A DNA stretch of 64,000 bases from Olsenella porci (GCF_009695875.1 NZ_VUNC01000001.1:434001-498000); one strand, 5' to 3'; numbered from the stretch's first letter, positions 46,241 through 55,575 are shown. Notes: generated by a model not told the origin, from the letters alone. Program-made: numbers and translations.

Positions 46241-47938
46241 CTAGCCCGCGAGTCCCGCAATCACCGAGGCAAGGGCGATGATCACGCCCACCACCGACTC
46301 GCCGCCCAGCAGGCCGGAGGCAACGACCAGGCCGCTCTCGTCGGACTTCGCGTGCGCCTCCTCCTTCTCGCTGGCCGAGAGGTCCTTGCGACGCGCAGCG
46401 CAGACGCGGTCGTAAGCCACCTTGGCAAGTGCTCCCAGCGCCCCGGTGAACGAGAGGTAGAACGGCAGGTACACGCCCAGGCCAAACATCATGGACGGGA
46501 GGTTGGCGTAGTAGAGCGCGATGCCCGCCACCAGGCCGATCACGAACGCGGGGACGCTGGGGATGCCAGAAACCATCGTGGCGACCACCGAGGCCTGGGC
46601 AGCCACGAACTGCTTGTCGGGGCCAAAGGCGTCGGGGCCATACGCCGAGACGAGTGCGACCATGACCGCCGCCGCCACAAACGCCCCCAGCACGCCGCCG
46701 ATGGCCTGGCCCAGCCACTGCGCGCGGGGGTCGGTGCCCAGGATTGCGCCGGCCTTGAAGTCGTTCATCACGTCTCCCGCAAGTCCGCAGGCAACCGCGA
46801 CTATGCCCGCCACGTAGAACAGCCTCACCTGGGGGAGGCCCGAGAACGCGGCGACCACGAGCATCACGATCAGACCAAAGATCTCCATGGGGTCGATGCC
46901 GGTCTGGCCGCACGACTGTGCGCTCATGGCGGTGGTCACAAAGGCGAGGAGCACCACCACGACGGCGGGGACGGGGCCAAGCCCCAGGCCCACGCAGGCG
47001 AGAACCGCCACGGACGCGGTCGCGAGCCCCAGGATGCCGGCATCCAGCCTCACGCTGCCCGAAACCAGAGACTCCTGCCCGTCTCCGCTGGCGTCACCCC
47101 CGCGCATGCCGCGCAGGATGCCCGCCGCCTCGGGGAGGATGTCGCGAATCACCACGGCGATGCCCGCGCCCATCATCAGGCCCATGCCCAGGCTCTTGAC
47201 GATGCCCTGGGCGGCCTCGACGCTCCACAGCCCGGCGGCGCTGCCCGCGACCACCAGGCCAAAGTTGGCAAAGGCCGCGCCGACAAACCACCAGGCGACC
47301 GCCGCGCCACCCACCAAAAAGCCCACCGAGAGCATCATGGGCGAGTTGTAGATGCCAAAGGTCACGCCGGGGATGGGGAGCGACGCGAGCATGGTGGGGA
47401 GCACGCCGAGGGCGTCGCGCAACACGGTGTAGGCGCCCGCGATGCCCATGGAGCCAAACAGCTGAGCGCCCGTTCTGCCGCCGGCCTCCGTCGCCCGCAG
47501 CGTCTGTGCCGCAGCATTGCCCATGGGGAACTCCAGCTGGGAGTCCACGATGAAGTGGCGGTGGATGACCGCCGTGCAGGCCAGGCCGAGCACCGTGCCG
47601 CACAGCGCCACGAGGAGCATCTGGGTCCAGCCCACCTGGTCGGCGTATCCCAGCATCCAGGCGCCGGGGATCGTGAACGCAAGGCCACCCGCCACCATCG
47701 CGCCAGCGGACATGATGGTGTGAGTCACGTTCGCCTCGTTGAGCGAGGCGTTGCCCAGCAGCTTGAGGAAGAAGAGCGAGACCACCGCCGCAAACACGAT
47801 GGGCCAGGGGAGCGCCCCCAGCCTCAGGGCGGTGTAGGCCGACGAGGCCGTGATGATCACGCATCCCACGCAGCCGATGATGACCCCGCGCAGCGTGAGC
47901 TGCCCGCGCCAAGGGGTGCGGTTGGTACCGTTGTCCAT
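46241..47938 (-). CDS. OPT-family oligopeptide/metal-complex transporter
   Basis: 565 residues and about 14-16 hydrophobic helices. OPT-family features include the first helix region TLRGVIIGCVGCVIITASSAYTALRLG, the SLNEANVTHTIMSAG segment, and SQLEFPMGNAAAQTLRATE after a re-entrant stretch. OPT proteins import oligopeptides or metal-siderophore complexes with protons; the substrate is unknown. The ATG at 47938 has CAGGAG upstream; the frame continues upstream into low-quality sequence that overlaps coaX. Confidence 0.9.
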   Translation of the reverse strand: MDNGTNRTPWRGQLTLRGVIIGCVGCVIITASSAYTALRLGALPWPIVFAAVVSLFFLKLLGNASLNEANVTHTIMSAGAMVAGGLAFTIPGAWMLGYADQVGWTQMLLVALCGTVLGLACTAVIHRHFIVDSQLEFPMGNAAAQTLRATEAGGRTGAQLFGSMGIAGAYTVLRDALGVLPTMLASLPIPGVTFGIYNSPMMLSVGFLVGGAAVAWWFVGAAFANFGLVVAGSAAGLWSVEAAQGIVKSLGMGLMMGAGIAVVIRDILPEAAGILRGMRGGDASGDGQESLVSGSVRLDAGILGLATASVAVLACVGLGLGPVPAVVVVLLAFVTTAMSAQSCGQTGIDPMEIFGLIVMLVVAAFSGLPQVRLFYVAGIVAVACGLAGDVMNDFKAGAILGTDPRAQWLGQAIGGVLGAFVAAAVMVALVSAYGPDAFGPDKQFVAAQASVVATMVSGIPSVPAFVIGLVAGIALYYANLPSMMFGLGVYLPFYLSFTGALGALAKVAYDRVCAARRKDLSASEKEEAHAKSDESGLVVASGLLGGESVVGVIIALASVIAGLAG

Positions 47939-48109
47939 GTGTTTCTCCTGTTCGTATATCCGCTCCCCCTGTGGCCTGCTGACACCGTTGCCGTGTGGCG
48001 TTGGGGTGGCAGCTCTGCCGAGGAGTCGGGTTACCGGATGCCCGTCGCCCCGGACATGGGTGGCGGACTTGGTACAGTATAGCGACGGCATCAAGAGGGA
48101 GTGGTACGC

Positions 48110-49039
48110 ATGGCGCACGAGGTCCGAGGGGTAGAGGGAGAAGTCCGGTCCGCGGGTGGCGCGGCGGTGCTCGCCGTGGACGTGGGGAACACCAGCACGT
48201 CCTTTGGCCTGTTCGGTGCGGGTGCCGACGCCCTCGCGGAGCCCCTGGGGACCTGGGAGGTTACTACCCCGCAGCGGCTTACTCCCGACGAGGCCCGCAT
48301 ACAGGCGCAGCAGGCCCTCGCCTGTCTCCTCGGCGATGTCGCCGGTGGCACGACCCTCCCTGCTCCTGCTGGGGGAGAGGCGCGTGGCCACTCGGCTGGA
48401 AGACCCGTCCCCATGGGTGCGATCCTCTCATGCGTTGTCCCCAGCCTCAGTGCCGCGTGGGAGGACGCCCTGCGCTCGCTGTGCCCTGGTGGTCGGGCGC
48501 TGCTCGTTGGCCCCGGCCTGCGCACGGGACTGCCCATGCGCTACAAGGATCCCTCGGAGGTGGGGCCGGATCGCATCGCGGACGTCCTCGCCGCCCGGGA
48601 GTCCTACGGGTCGCCGGTGGTCGTGGTGGACTTTGGGACCACCATGAACGTTGAGGTCGTTGACGCAGCGGGGGCCTTTGACGGAGGGATCATCGCTCCC
48701 GGGCTGGCGCTTGGCGCGACTGCCCTCAGCCGCGCGGCGGCTCGTCTCCCCGTGATCGAGCTCCGTGCGCCCGAGCGTGCGATTGGCCGCTCCACGCGCG
48801 AGGCGATGCAGTCGGGCGTCGTGCTGGGAGAGGTCGCTCGCGTGGACGGACTGGTCGACCGGGTGTTCTCCGAGCTGGGGCAGGTGGCTCCCGTCGTCCT
48901 CACGGGAGACCATGCCGGACAGCTTGCAGCGCTCCTCGCGCACGAGGTCAGGGTGGACGAGACCCTCACCCTCCGCGGGTTGCACCAGCTGTTCCTCTCC
49001 AACGTCGAAAGGGGCGGGCAGAGGCAGCGCAGGGCTTGA
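48110..49039 (+). CDS. coaX: Type III pantothenate kinase
   Basis: First step of CoA synthesis, cytoplasmic. 309 residues, about 40 longer than usual because of an N-terminal extension and a Gly/Ala/Arg-rich insert near residues 84-104. ATP-binding motif AVLAVDVGNTSTSFGLF, substrate motif GPDRIADVLAARESYG, and VVVDFGTTMNVEVVD are all present; FDGGIIAPGLALGATAL is typical. GAGGGAG lies 8 bases before ATG 48110. Confidence 0.92.
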   Translation: MAHEVRGVEGEVRSAGGAAVLAVDVGNTSTSFGLFGAGADALAEPLGTWEVTTPQRLTPDEARIQAQQALACLLGDVAGGTTLPAPAGGEARGHSAGRPVPMGAILSCVVPSLSAAWEDALRSLCPGGRALLVGPGLRTGLPMRYKDPSEVGPDRIADVLAARESYGSPVVVVDFGTTMNVEVVDAAGAFDGGIIAPGLALGATALSRAAARLPVIELRAPERAIGRSTREAMQSGVVLGEVARVDGLVDRVFSELGQVAPVVLTGDHAGQLAALLAHEVRVDETLTLRGLHQLFLSNVERGGQRQRRA

Positions 49040-49290
49040 GGTCGCTTTGCTCCAGCCAGAAGCAGCGGGGGTTGTCTCCTCTCACCAAGACCTCTACGGC
49101 GTCGGCAACGCTGCATGTTCTCGGGCGGTAGGTCCCAAAGAGCGGAGGTCAAAGAAGGGGAGGAGAGACGCCTCCGCTTGCGGCTGTCCCATGCCGCTAA
49201 CCCGAGCGGGGCGCAACCGCCCTCTCGGAACCGTCCCCGGTCCCACAACTCTCAGGTTGGTCCCGTCTTAAACATCAAAGTCCGAATTGT

Positions 49291-49336
49291 GGCAGCTAAG
49301 TCCCGATGTGAGTGCCTCCCCGCGGGAGGGGAGTCC
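49291..49336. repeat. 46-bp palindrome, copy B5 (right arm decayed)
   Basis: Left half GGCAGCTAAGTCCCGATGTG then AGTGC is intact; the right half has diverged. Confidence 0.6.
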
Positions 49337-49405
49337 GCATGGGCTAGGCTCATCGGCATCCCCCCAGGTGGGAGACTTGCGCGAGGCGGTAGCCCCCCGA
49401 CCCGT

Positions 49406-49451
49406 GGCAGCAACCTCCCGACGCGAGCACTCACATCAGGAGGTTGCTGCC
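49406..49451. repeat. 46-bp palindrome, copy B6
   Basis: Arms GGCAGCAACCTCCCGA and AGGAGGTTGCTGCC around GCGAGCACTCAC. The left and right arms have changed together at the CAACCTCC position, which keeps the pairing. Confidence 0.85.
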
Positions 49452-49477
49452 AATCGGATCCGATTGAGGGGCCTAAT

Positions 49478-49523
49478 GGCAAGAGACTCCCGATATGAGT
49501 ACTCACTTCGGGAGCCTGCCGCC
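49478..49523. repeat. 46-bp palindrome, copy B7
   Basis: Starts GGCAAGAGACTCCCGATATG, core GAGTACTC, ends CGGGAGCCTGCCGCC. Confidence 0.8.
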
Positions 49524-49581
49524 ATGGTCCAAGGCTTGATTGGGTTCCAACTGGGATTGCGCCCCAGGCGTCGGGCCCTCT

Positions 49582-49627
49582 GTCAGCGGGAGCCTGATAT
49601 GTGCGTTCACTTCTGGAGTCTCTTGCC
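49582..49627. repeat. 46-bp palindrome, copy B8 (diverged)
   Basis: GTCAGCGGGAGCCTGATATG, core TGCGTTCA, ends GGAGTCTCTTGCC. Length is kept while arm matches are weaker. Confidence 0.6.
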
Positions 49628-50258
49628 AACCGGCTTGCCTGAAAGGGATTCGGCCGGAGCCTCGCGCCATCCCCGGCCGACAAGCGCTCAAGGAAGGGGA
49701 TGGGGAGTACGGACCGCGTGAGGAGGGGCCGGCTGGGTGAGAGAACGCCCCTCTCCATTCTCAGACCGTCGATTTCCTTCAATGGGTGGCACGGCTTGCA
49801 ACCCCGGGGAGCGGGTTGCAGATGGGACCACGGGGGCTCGTCCTTATGCACATGCGAGCGACTTGCTGCTAGGGGGAGCCGCTATCGTGTCTCCCATCCC
49901 TACCAATTCCTTCTTAGGTGCTCTTCGACGAGCTACAGGTATGTCTTTCCCATCGAGCGCAGGGGCTTTCTCACTGTCGTGTCAGCCCATTCCCGCAGCC
50001 CTACCGGGGCTTGATGCCAAGGGGGAATCATCGCGCCCGTTATGACGATATCGCTTCTCCCCCAGCTTGGCGTGTCCGGACGATACAATCGTGTGGACCA
50101 ACTGCGCTGTGACTGACGGAGAATCGTGGGCAACCACGGGGGAGCGGCGCACGTAACCTACCATGCCGACCGTCTGGGCAAGTCGCACCCGCAGGGAGCG
50201 TCTGCCCACGTGTGGCGTCGTTCCCTTGGTGCGAAGGATCGCTTCGAAGGGAGCTCGC

Positions 50259-50891
50259 ATGCAGGACCTGGCACAGCTACTGAGGGAGAACCCGTACCCG
50301 GGCCGCGGAATCGTGGTGGGCGCGGGGCGCGTGTACTACTGGATCATGGGTCGCAGCTCCAACAGCCGCAACCGTGTGTTTGTCACGACGGACGACGGCA
50401 TTCAGACCCAGGCTCACGACCCCAGCAAGCTGGAGGACCCCAGCCTCATCATCTACCATCCCGTTCGCACCATGGGCGATGACCTCGTGGTGACCAATGG
50501 CGACCAGACCGACACCATCGTGCAGGCCGGCGACTTCCGCGATGGTTGCATGGCGCGCGTGTACGAGCCCGACGCCCCCAACTACACCCCCCGCATCAGC
50601 TCCATCATCCACCCCGACGGCAGCTTCGAGCTCTCCATCCTCAAGCGCCAGGACGGTCGTTGCCTGCGTGAGTTCTTCGCATACGAGGGCGCGGACGAGG
50701 GCTGCGGCTACTTCATCAGCACCTACCAGGGCGACGGGAACCCGCTTCCCTCCTTCGCCGGCGAGCCCATCCCGGTGACCGTCCCCGATCCGGACGAGGT
50801 GTGGTCCGCCCTTAACCAGGACAACAAGGTGAGCCTCTACGCCAACGTGGCGGGCAAGGTGAAGCTCTACAACAAGAACCTCGGCGACTAG
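50259..50891 (+). CDS. PurO-type IMP cyclohydrolase
   Basis: 210 residues. The start NPYPGRGIVVGAGRVYYWIMGRSSNSRNRVF matches the archaeal-type IMP cyclohydrolase (PurO) family, which closes the purine ring of FAICAR to give IMP. It stands 19 bases ahead of a stand-alone AICAR transformylase, so the two together replace bifunctional PurH. The start at ATG 50259 has GAAGGGAG upstream. Confidence 0.88.
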   Translation: MQDLAQLLRENPYPGRGIVVGAGRVYYWIMGRSSNSRNRVFVTTDDGIQTQAHDPSKLEDPSLIIYHPVRTMGDDLVVTNGDQTDTIVQAGDFRDGCMARVYEPDAPNYTPRISSIIHPDGSFELSILKRQDGRCLREFFAYEGADEGCGYFISTYQGDGNPLPSFAGEPIPVTVPDPDEVWSALNQDNKVSLYANVAGKVKLYNKNLGD

Positions 50892-50910
50892 GCAAGGGAG
50901 AGGAACTGGC

Positions 50911-52092
50911 ATGAACTCGCTCGAACTCAAGTATGGCTGCAACCCCAATCAGAAGCCCGCGCGCATCTTCATGAAGGATGGGTCGGACCTGCCGGTGGAG
51001 GTCCTGAGCGGCAAGCCCGGCTACATCAACTTCCTGGACGCGCTCAACTCCTGGCAGCTGGTGAAGGAGCTCAAGGAGGCGACCGGCCTTCCCGCGGCGG
51101 CGTCCTTCAAGCACGTGAGCCCCGCCGGGGCCGCGGTGGGGCTGCCCCTCTCCGATGTGGACCGCCAGATCTACTTCGTGAAGGACGACCTTGAGGATCC
51201 CAGCCCCATCGCCTGCGCCTACATCAGGGCTCGCGGCGCCGACCGCCTCTCGTCCTACGGCGACTGGGCCGCGCTCTCCGACACCTGCGACGCCGACGTG
51301 GCCCGCTACCTCAAGGGGGAGGTCTCTGACGGCATCATCGCTCCCGACTTCACCCCGGAGGCGCTGCAGATCCTCTCTGCCAAGAAGGGCGGCCGCTACA
51401 ACGTGGTGAAGATCGACCCCACCTATGTCCCCGCCGAGAAGGAGTGCAAGGACGTCTTTGGCATCACCTTTGAGCAGGGGCACAACTTCTACAAGATCGA
51501 CGAGGACCAGCTCCAGAACGTGGTCACCAGCAACAAGGTGTTTCCGGAGGACGCCAAGCGCGACCTCATCGTGGCGCTGATTGCCCTCAAGTACACGCAG
51601 TCCAACTCCGTCGCCTACGCAAAGGGCGGCCAGACCATCGGCGTGGGCGCCGGCCAGCAGAGCCGCATCCACTGCACGAGGCTTGCCGGCAACAAGGCCG
51701 ACACCTGGTTCCTTCGCCAGCATCCCAAGGTGCTCTCGCTGCCCTTCGTGGACGGCATCCGTCGCGCAAACCGTGACAACGCCATTGACGTCTACATCTC
51801 GGAGGAGCACGACGACGTGCTGCGCGACGGCGAGTGGCAGAAGTGGTTCAAGGAGCGTCCCGAGGTTCTGACCATGGACGAGAAGAAGGCCTGGATCGCC
51901 ACCCAGATGGGCGTGGCGCTGGGCTCCGACGCCTTCTTCCCCTTTGGCGACAACGTGGAGCGCGCGCACAAGTCTGGCGTCAGCTACATCGCCGAGCCGG
52001 GTGGCTCCATCCGCGACGACAACGTGATCGAGACCGCCGACAAGTACGGCATGGTCATGGCGTTTACGGGGATGAGGCTGTTCCACCACTAA
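50911..52092 (+). CDS. Stand-alone AICAR transformylase (PurH C-domain)
   Basis: 393 residues. Formylates AICAR with 10-formyl-THF. It starts LELKYGCNPNQKPARIF; the catalytic Lys-His pair is in SFKHVSPAGAAVG; KYTQSNSVAYAKGGQTIGVGAGQQSRIHCTR and the end GGSIRDDNVIETADKYGMVMAFTGMRLFHH are diagnostic. The MGS-like IMP cyclohydrolase domain at the N-terminus of normal PurH is absent; PurO upstream supplies that activity. Confidence 0.93.
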   Translation: MNSLELKYGCNPNQKPARIFMKDGSDLPVEVLSGKPGYINFLDALNSWQLVKELKEATGLPAAASFKHVSPAGAAVGLPLSDVDRQIYFVKDDLEDPSPIACAYIRARGADRLSSYGDWAALSDTCDADVARYLKGEVSDGIIAPDFTPEALQILSAKKGGRYNVVKIDPTYVPAEKECKDVFGITFEQGHNFYKIDEDQLQNVVTSNKVFPEDAKRDLIVALIALKYTQSNSVAYAKGGQTIGVGAGQQSRIHCTRLAGNKADTWFLRQHPKVLSLPFVDGIRRANRDNAIDVYISEEHDDVLRDGEWQKWFKERPEVLTMDEKKAWIATQMGVALGSDAFFPFGDNVERAHKSGVSYIAEPGGSIRDDNVIETADKYGMVMAFTGMRLFHH

Positions 52093-52164
52093 GGGGTAGG
52101 GGAGAGGAGTGGGGATTCTTTCTCCCATCCCATCCCGCTGGCAGTCACGTCTCAAGAGACAAAG

Positions 52165-52198
52165 CGAGGCCGGTCGTCATCCCTGACGGCCGGCCTCG
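52165..52198 (+). terminator. Hairpin terminator after the purine pair
   Basis: CGAGGCCGGTCGTCA and TGACGGCCGGCCTCG pair over 15 bases with one G-U and a four-base loop. There is no U-run. Confidence 0.65.
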
Positions 52199-52242
52199 TG
52201 TGTGATGCCCCCAACGAACGGACGCGCCGCCTGGGGCGGCTG

Positions 52243-52431
52243 CTACATCCTTGGCTTTAACTCCGTGGGGCAGGTGATGATGTTGTCAGACGGCCCGCGG
52301 TTTCCGGTCACCTTGTGAGCGACGCCCACGATGAGTGCGACGACGCCGATGAAGGCGGCGAGCATGAGTGCGAACCCTAGGAAGACACTCCAGACGAACA
52401 GGGGACTAGATACGGCGGCAGACGTAACCAT
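52243..52431 (-). CDS. Small single-helix membrane protein
   Basis: 62 residues: short outside segment, one helix (LFVWSVFLGFALMLAAFIGV and following residues, about 11-38), then a polar tail ending in CPTELKPRM. ATG 52431 has GAGAGGAG upstream, which supports translation. No known family. It is convergent with the purine genes. Confidence 0.6.
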   Translation of the reverse strand: MVTSAAVSSPLFVWSVFLGFALMLAAFIGVVALIVGVAHKVTGNRGPSDNIITCPTELKPRM

Positions 52432-52818
52432 AGGCGCTCCTCTCACATCACGTGACAACTAATTTCAATGAGTAATATACCCACTTCTGCGTAATGTTTC
52501 AATATGATTTCTCACCGAATATTGCCAGCTAAACGCCTTACAAATGCGGCCGGTACAGGATAACAAAAATTGCCTGTATTCCAAATTACGATTAAAACGG
52601 AAATAAAATGCATCAACTAAGGCGAATTCTCATCGCATGACGGCGTTTGCCCTGCATGTACGCATCCGCACACATCAGAAGATGGATGTTCGCGAAACAC
52701 AAATGCACACACTCCCGTTTCACGCCGCACAACATCCCGAATCACTCCCGTAACCGTCCGGGCGGAGAATCGGCGGTGCGAGAGGCGATGGGGCCTCCGT
52801 CGTCGAGAGGAGCGAGCG
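52432..52818. promoter_or_regulatory. AT-rich divergent promoter region
   Basis: Strikingly AT-rich from about 52450 to 52640. TACAGG (52554-52559) and CCTGTA (52573-52578) form an inverted repeat around an A-rich centre and may be an operator for the aminotransferase gene, the small membrane protein or both. Confidence 0.4.
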
Positions 52819-54021
52819 GTGGCAGACGGTGTCGATTCTCTGATGTACGAGTTTGGTGCGGGGAAGTCCGCCATCAGGACGGTCTTCGAGGAGACCTGCG
52901 CGCTGCGCGAGCAGGGACGCACCGACTTCTGGGACTTCTCGATCGGCAATCCGTACGTTCCCGCGCCGCCCAAGGTCAACGAGACAATACGAGAGGTCCT
53001 GGGCCAGTACGCCCCCATCGACCTCCACGGGTATCCCCCCAACAACGGGTGGCCAGCCACCAGGGCGGCGGTCGCCAAGAACCTCAACGAGCGCTTCTCC
53101 ACCAACTACTCCATGGGCGACGTGGTGATGACGGGGGGGTGTGCCGGAGCAATCACGGCAACCATCTGCGCGCTCACGACCGCGGGGGAGGACATCATTG
53201 TCATCACCCCGTACTTCCCTGAGTACCGCATGTACATCCAGGCCTGGAAGTGCAAGTGCATCGAGGTCCCTTCGGAGCCGGAGACGTTTCAGCTGGACAT
53301 CGACGCAATCAAGAAGGCAATCACCCCCTGCACGCGCATGGTGATCGTGAACACGCCCAACAACCCCACTGGCGCCGTGTATTCGGAGGAGAGCCTCCGC
53401 GCACTGGGAGACGTCCTGCGCGAGGCCTCCAAGCGCTACCAGAAGACCATCTACCTGCTGTCCGACGAGCCGTATCGCGAGATCTGCTACGACGGCGCCC
53501 AGAACCCCTGGGTCGCTGACTGCTACGAGAACACCATCGTGTGCTACTCGTGGTCCAAGTCGCTCTCGCTCCCCGGCGAGCGCGTGGGTTACGCGCTGGT
53601 GCCGCCCACGGTCACCAACCACTCCATGGTGTACGATGCCCTCCTCGGTGCGCAGCGTGCGGTCAATACCATCACCAACAGCCTGTTCACCCGCGTCATC
53701 GAGCGCTGCGTGGACCTGCCCGCGCCGGTGGAAGAGTACGAGCGCAAGCGCAAGATCATCTACGAGGGGCTTAAAGAAATTGGCTACGAGGTGGTGCGGC
53801 CGCAGGGCGCGTTCTACCTGTGGCTCAAGTGCCTGGAGGAGGACGACCACAGCTTCTGCAGGCGTGCCGCGGCGGAGCAGCACCTGTTTCTGGTCGAGTC
53901 GACCGACTTCGGGTGCTCAGGCTGGGCAAGGATTTCGTACGCGTGCAGCGACGAGACCCTCTCCACCTCGCTCCCGGCATTCAAGAGGCTCTTTGACTCG
54001 TATGGTGGCTACCAGTGGTAA
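52819..54021 (+). CDS. Class I/II pyridoxal-phosphate aminotransferase
   Basis: 400 residues. The PLP lysine is in CYSWSKSLSLPGERVGY; the cofactor-binding Asn/Asp are in VNTPNNPTGAVYS and LLSDEPYREI; DFWDFSIGNPYVPAP is the start of the fold I domain. It transfers an amino group between an amino acid (aspartate or an aromatic one, unknown) and a 2-oxo acid. The GTG at 52819 has GAGAGGAG upstream; an ATG at 52843 is possible. Confidence 0.87.
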   Translation: MADGVDSLMYEFGAGKSAIRTVFEETCALREQGRTDFWDFSIGNPYVPAPPKVNETIREVLGQYAPIDLHGYPPNNGWPATRAAVAKNLNERFSTNYSMGDVVMTGGCAGAITATICALTTAGEDIIVITPYFPEYRMYIQAWKCKCIEVPSEPETFQLDIDAIKKAITPCTRMVIVNTPNNPTGAVYSEESLRALGDVLREASKRYQKTIYLLSDEPYREICYDGAQNPWVADCYENTIVCYSWSKSLSLPGERVGYALVPPTVTNHSMVYDALLGAQRAVNTITNSLFTRVIERCVDLPAPVEEYERKRKIIYEGLKEIGYEVVRPQGAFYLWLKCLEEDDHSFCRRAAAEQHLFLVESTDFGCSGWARISYACSDETLSTSLPAFKRLFDSYGGYQW

Positions 54022-54155
54022 GTGTCCCGCTGGCCGAGCATTCCGTCCAAGCGGCGCACTTCCGATGAACGGGCGCGTGTCTCCCCTTTTGTTGGGTACG
54101 AACATCCAAGGATGGGGTCGCAAGGGCGACCCTGCCTCGTCCAAAGGGGGACATC

Positions 54156-55103
54156 GTGTGCACGAGCATTCGCTTTAACGACAAGAGCGGTCACATGTAC
54201 CTGGGCAGGAACCTCGATTGGAGCTGCGGGTACGGCGAGAGGGTCGTGGTGACCCCTAGGGGCTTCAAGCCGGCCTCCCCGTTTGGAGTGACCCCCGAGG
54301 TCAAGCACGCCATCATCGGCATGGGCATCGTGGAGGAGGGCCAGCCCCTCTACTTTGACTGCGGCAACGAGTGCGGCCTCGCCGTCGCCGGACTCAACTT
54401 CCCGGGCTACGCGGTGTACGAGAAGGACGCGGTCGACGGCAAGACCAACGTCTCGTCCTGGGAGTTCCCGCTGTGGGTGTGCGCCAACTTCTCCGACATC
54501 AACGAGGTCGAGGACGCCCTTGACAACGTTGCCGTTGTCGACCGCCCCGTGACCGACAAGTATCCCACCTCGCTCCTGCACTGGATCATCGGAGACGAGC
54601 AGCGCTCCATCGTGGTCGAGTATCGCGAGGATGGCATGCACGTGTTCCACGACGATGTGGACGTTCTGGCGAACCAGCCCGGCTTTGGCTGGCACACCGA
54701 GAACCTGCGCAACTACATCAACGTCAGCAGCGACTTCCCCGAGGGCGAGGGCTCCATGGGTACCCCGCTCAAGCCGTTTGGCAGCGGCTCGTGCCAGCGT
54801 GGCCTCCCCGGTGACTACTATTCCACCTCGCGCTTCGTCCGCGCAGCCTACGTCAACGCCAACTACCCGGCGCAGGATACCGAGGAGGACAACGTCAGCC
54901 GCATGTTCCACTCCCTGCAGCAGGTTGCCATGGTGGACGGCTGCGCGCGCATGGGCGACGGTGCCTTCGAGAAGACGGTGTACACCGGTTGCTTCTCCAG
55001 CCGCACCAACTCCTACTACTTCAACACCTACGACGACCAGACGGTTCATGCCTACCACCTCGCGGACTATCCGCAGGAGGGCACCGAGCCCATCGTCGCC
55101 TAG
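54156..55103 (+). CDS. bsh: Bile salt hydrolase (choloylglycine hydrolase)
   Basis: 315 residues, collinear with bifidobacterial bile salt hydrolases. The nucleophile Cys2 becomes N-terminal after Met removal; Arg18 and Asp21 lie in LGRNLDWS, Asn81 in AGLNFPGYA, Asn173 in VLANQPGF and the catalytic Arg near 226-229 in TSRFVRAAY. It cleaves glycine or taurine from conjugated bile acids in the cytoplasm; penicillin V acylase activity is the alternative in this family. GTG start with AAAGGGGG upstream. Confidence 0.92.
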   Translation: MCTSIRFNDKSGHMYLGRNLDWSCGYGERVVVTPRGFKPASPFGVTPEVKHAIIGMGIVEEGQPLYFDCGNECGLAVAGLNFPGYAVYEKDAVDGKTNVSSWEFPLWVCANFSDINEVEDALDNVAVVDRPVTDKYPTSLLHWIIGDEQRSIVVEYREDGMHVFHDDVDVLANQPGFGWHTENLRNYINVSSDFPEGEGSMGTPLKPFGSGSCQRGLPGDYYSTSRFVRAAYVNANYPAQDTEEDNVSRMFHSLQQVAMVDGCARMGDGAFEKTVYTGCFSSRTNSYYFNTYDDQTVHAYHLADYPQEGTEPIVA

Positions 55104-55173
55104 GGGGCGCGAGCCATCCGCAGGGGGGCAGCGAACCTACCGTCGCGGTGCGGGTCTCAGGCAGTTGTCATCT

Positions 55174-55204
55174 TGGGCCGAGGCATGCAGCCTCGGCCCA
55201 TTTT
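55174..55204 (+). terminator. Intrinsic terminator after bsh
   Basis: TGGGCCGAGGC and GCCTCGGCCCA perfect 11-base arms, five-base loop, TTTT tail. Confidence 0.93.
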
Positions 55205-55481
55205 GCGGGACTGGCACTCGCCACGGCTGTTCCGAGGGAATTCGCTCGGCCGGCGTTGACCGACAGTTCCCGACCCGCATGTGCTCGGTATTCCTAATGC
55301 TGCCTTCGCACTCGGTCGCCCGGCGACTGTCGAGAGCCAGAGAAGGGGAGAGACGCACGCAAAGCGAGAAGCTCCGACCTCGGGGGAGGGGGCGTGTTCC
55401 CCTTGGGTATTCGGCGACGGCGTCTGGCTTCCGCGATGTCCGGCCACCGGGTTCCGAGCTACAGCAAACGCGACGGGGAAC

Positions 55482-55534
55482 CAATGGCCTAAGAATGGGA
55501 CGGGCCGTCCACCGTTAGGGTCAGCTGGCTCATA
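55482..55534 (+). repeat. Shared intergenic module, copy 2
   Basis: Begins CAATGGCCTAAGAATGGGAC, continues GGGCCGTCCACC and ends CTGGCTCAT, parallel to 8730-8783. The palindrome B9 follows 94 bases after its start. Confidence 0.75.
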
Positions 55535-55575
55535 CGCGTGCGCCTGCCACTGCCCCCTCTCACTTCTTGCCAGAT

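Larger units (their letters stand above)
49040..50258. other. 1.2-kb gene-free palindrome cluster
   Basis: No gene is supported. Four 46-bp palindromes lie between 49291 and 49627, the densest cluster in the window. A TGCAACCC/GGGTTGCA hairpin is at 49797-49820, and TGGGATTGCGCCCC at 49552 repeats the segment at 3117. Confidence 0.6.

Noticed and set aside
45974-48082. 702-codon frame opposite the OPT transporter
   Set aside because: The minus-strand frame encodes a clear membrane transporter; the plus frame is its shadow.
46241-48391. 716-residue OPT protein starting within coaX
   Set aside because: The first 150 residues are low-complexity shadow of coaX; CAGGAG supports the start at 47938.
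49252-49851. 199-codon frame through the palindrome cluster
   Set aside because: Composed of translated repeats, with no ribosome site and no homology.
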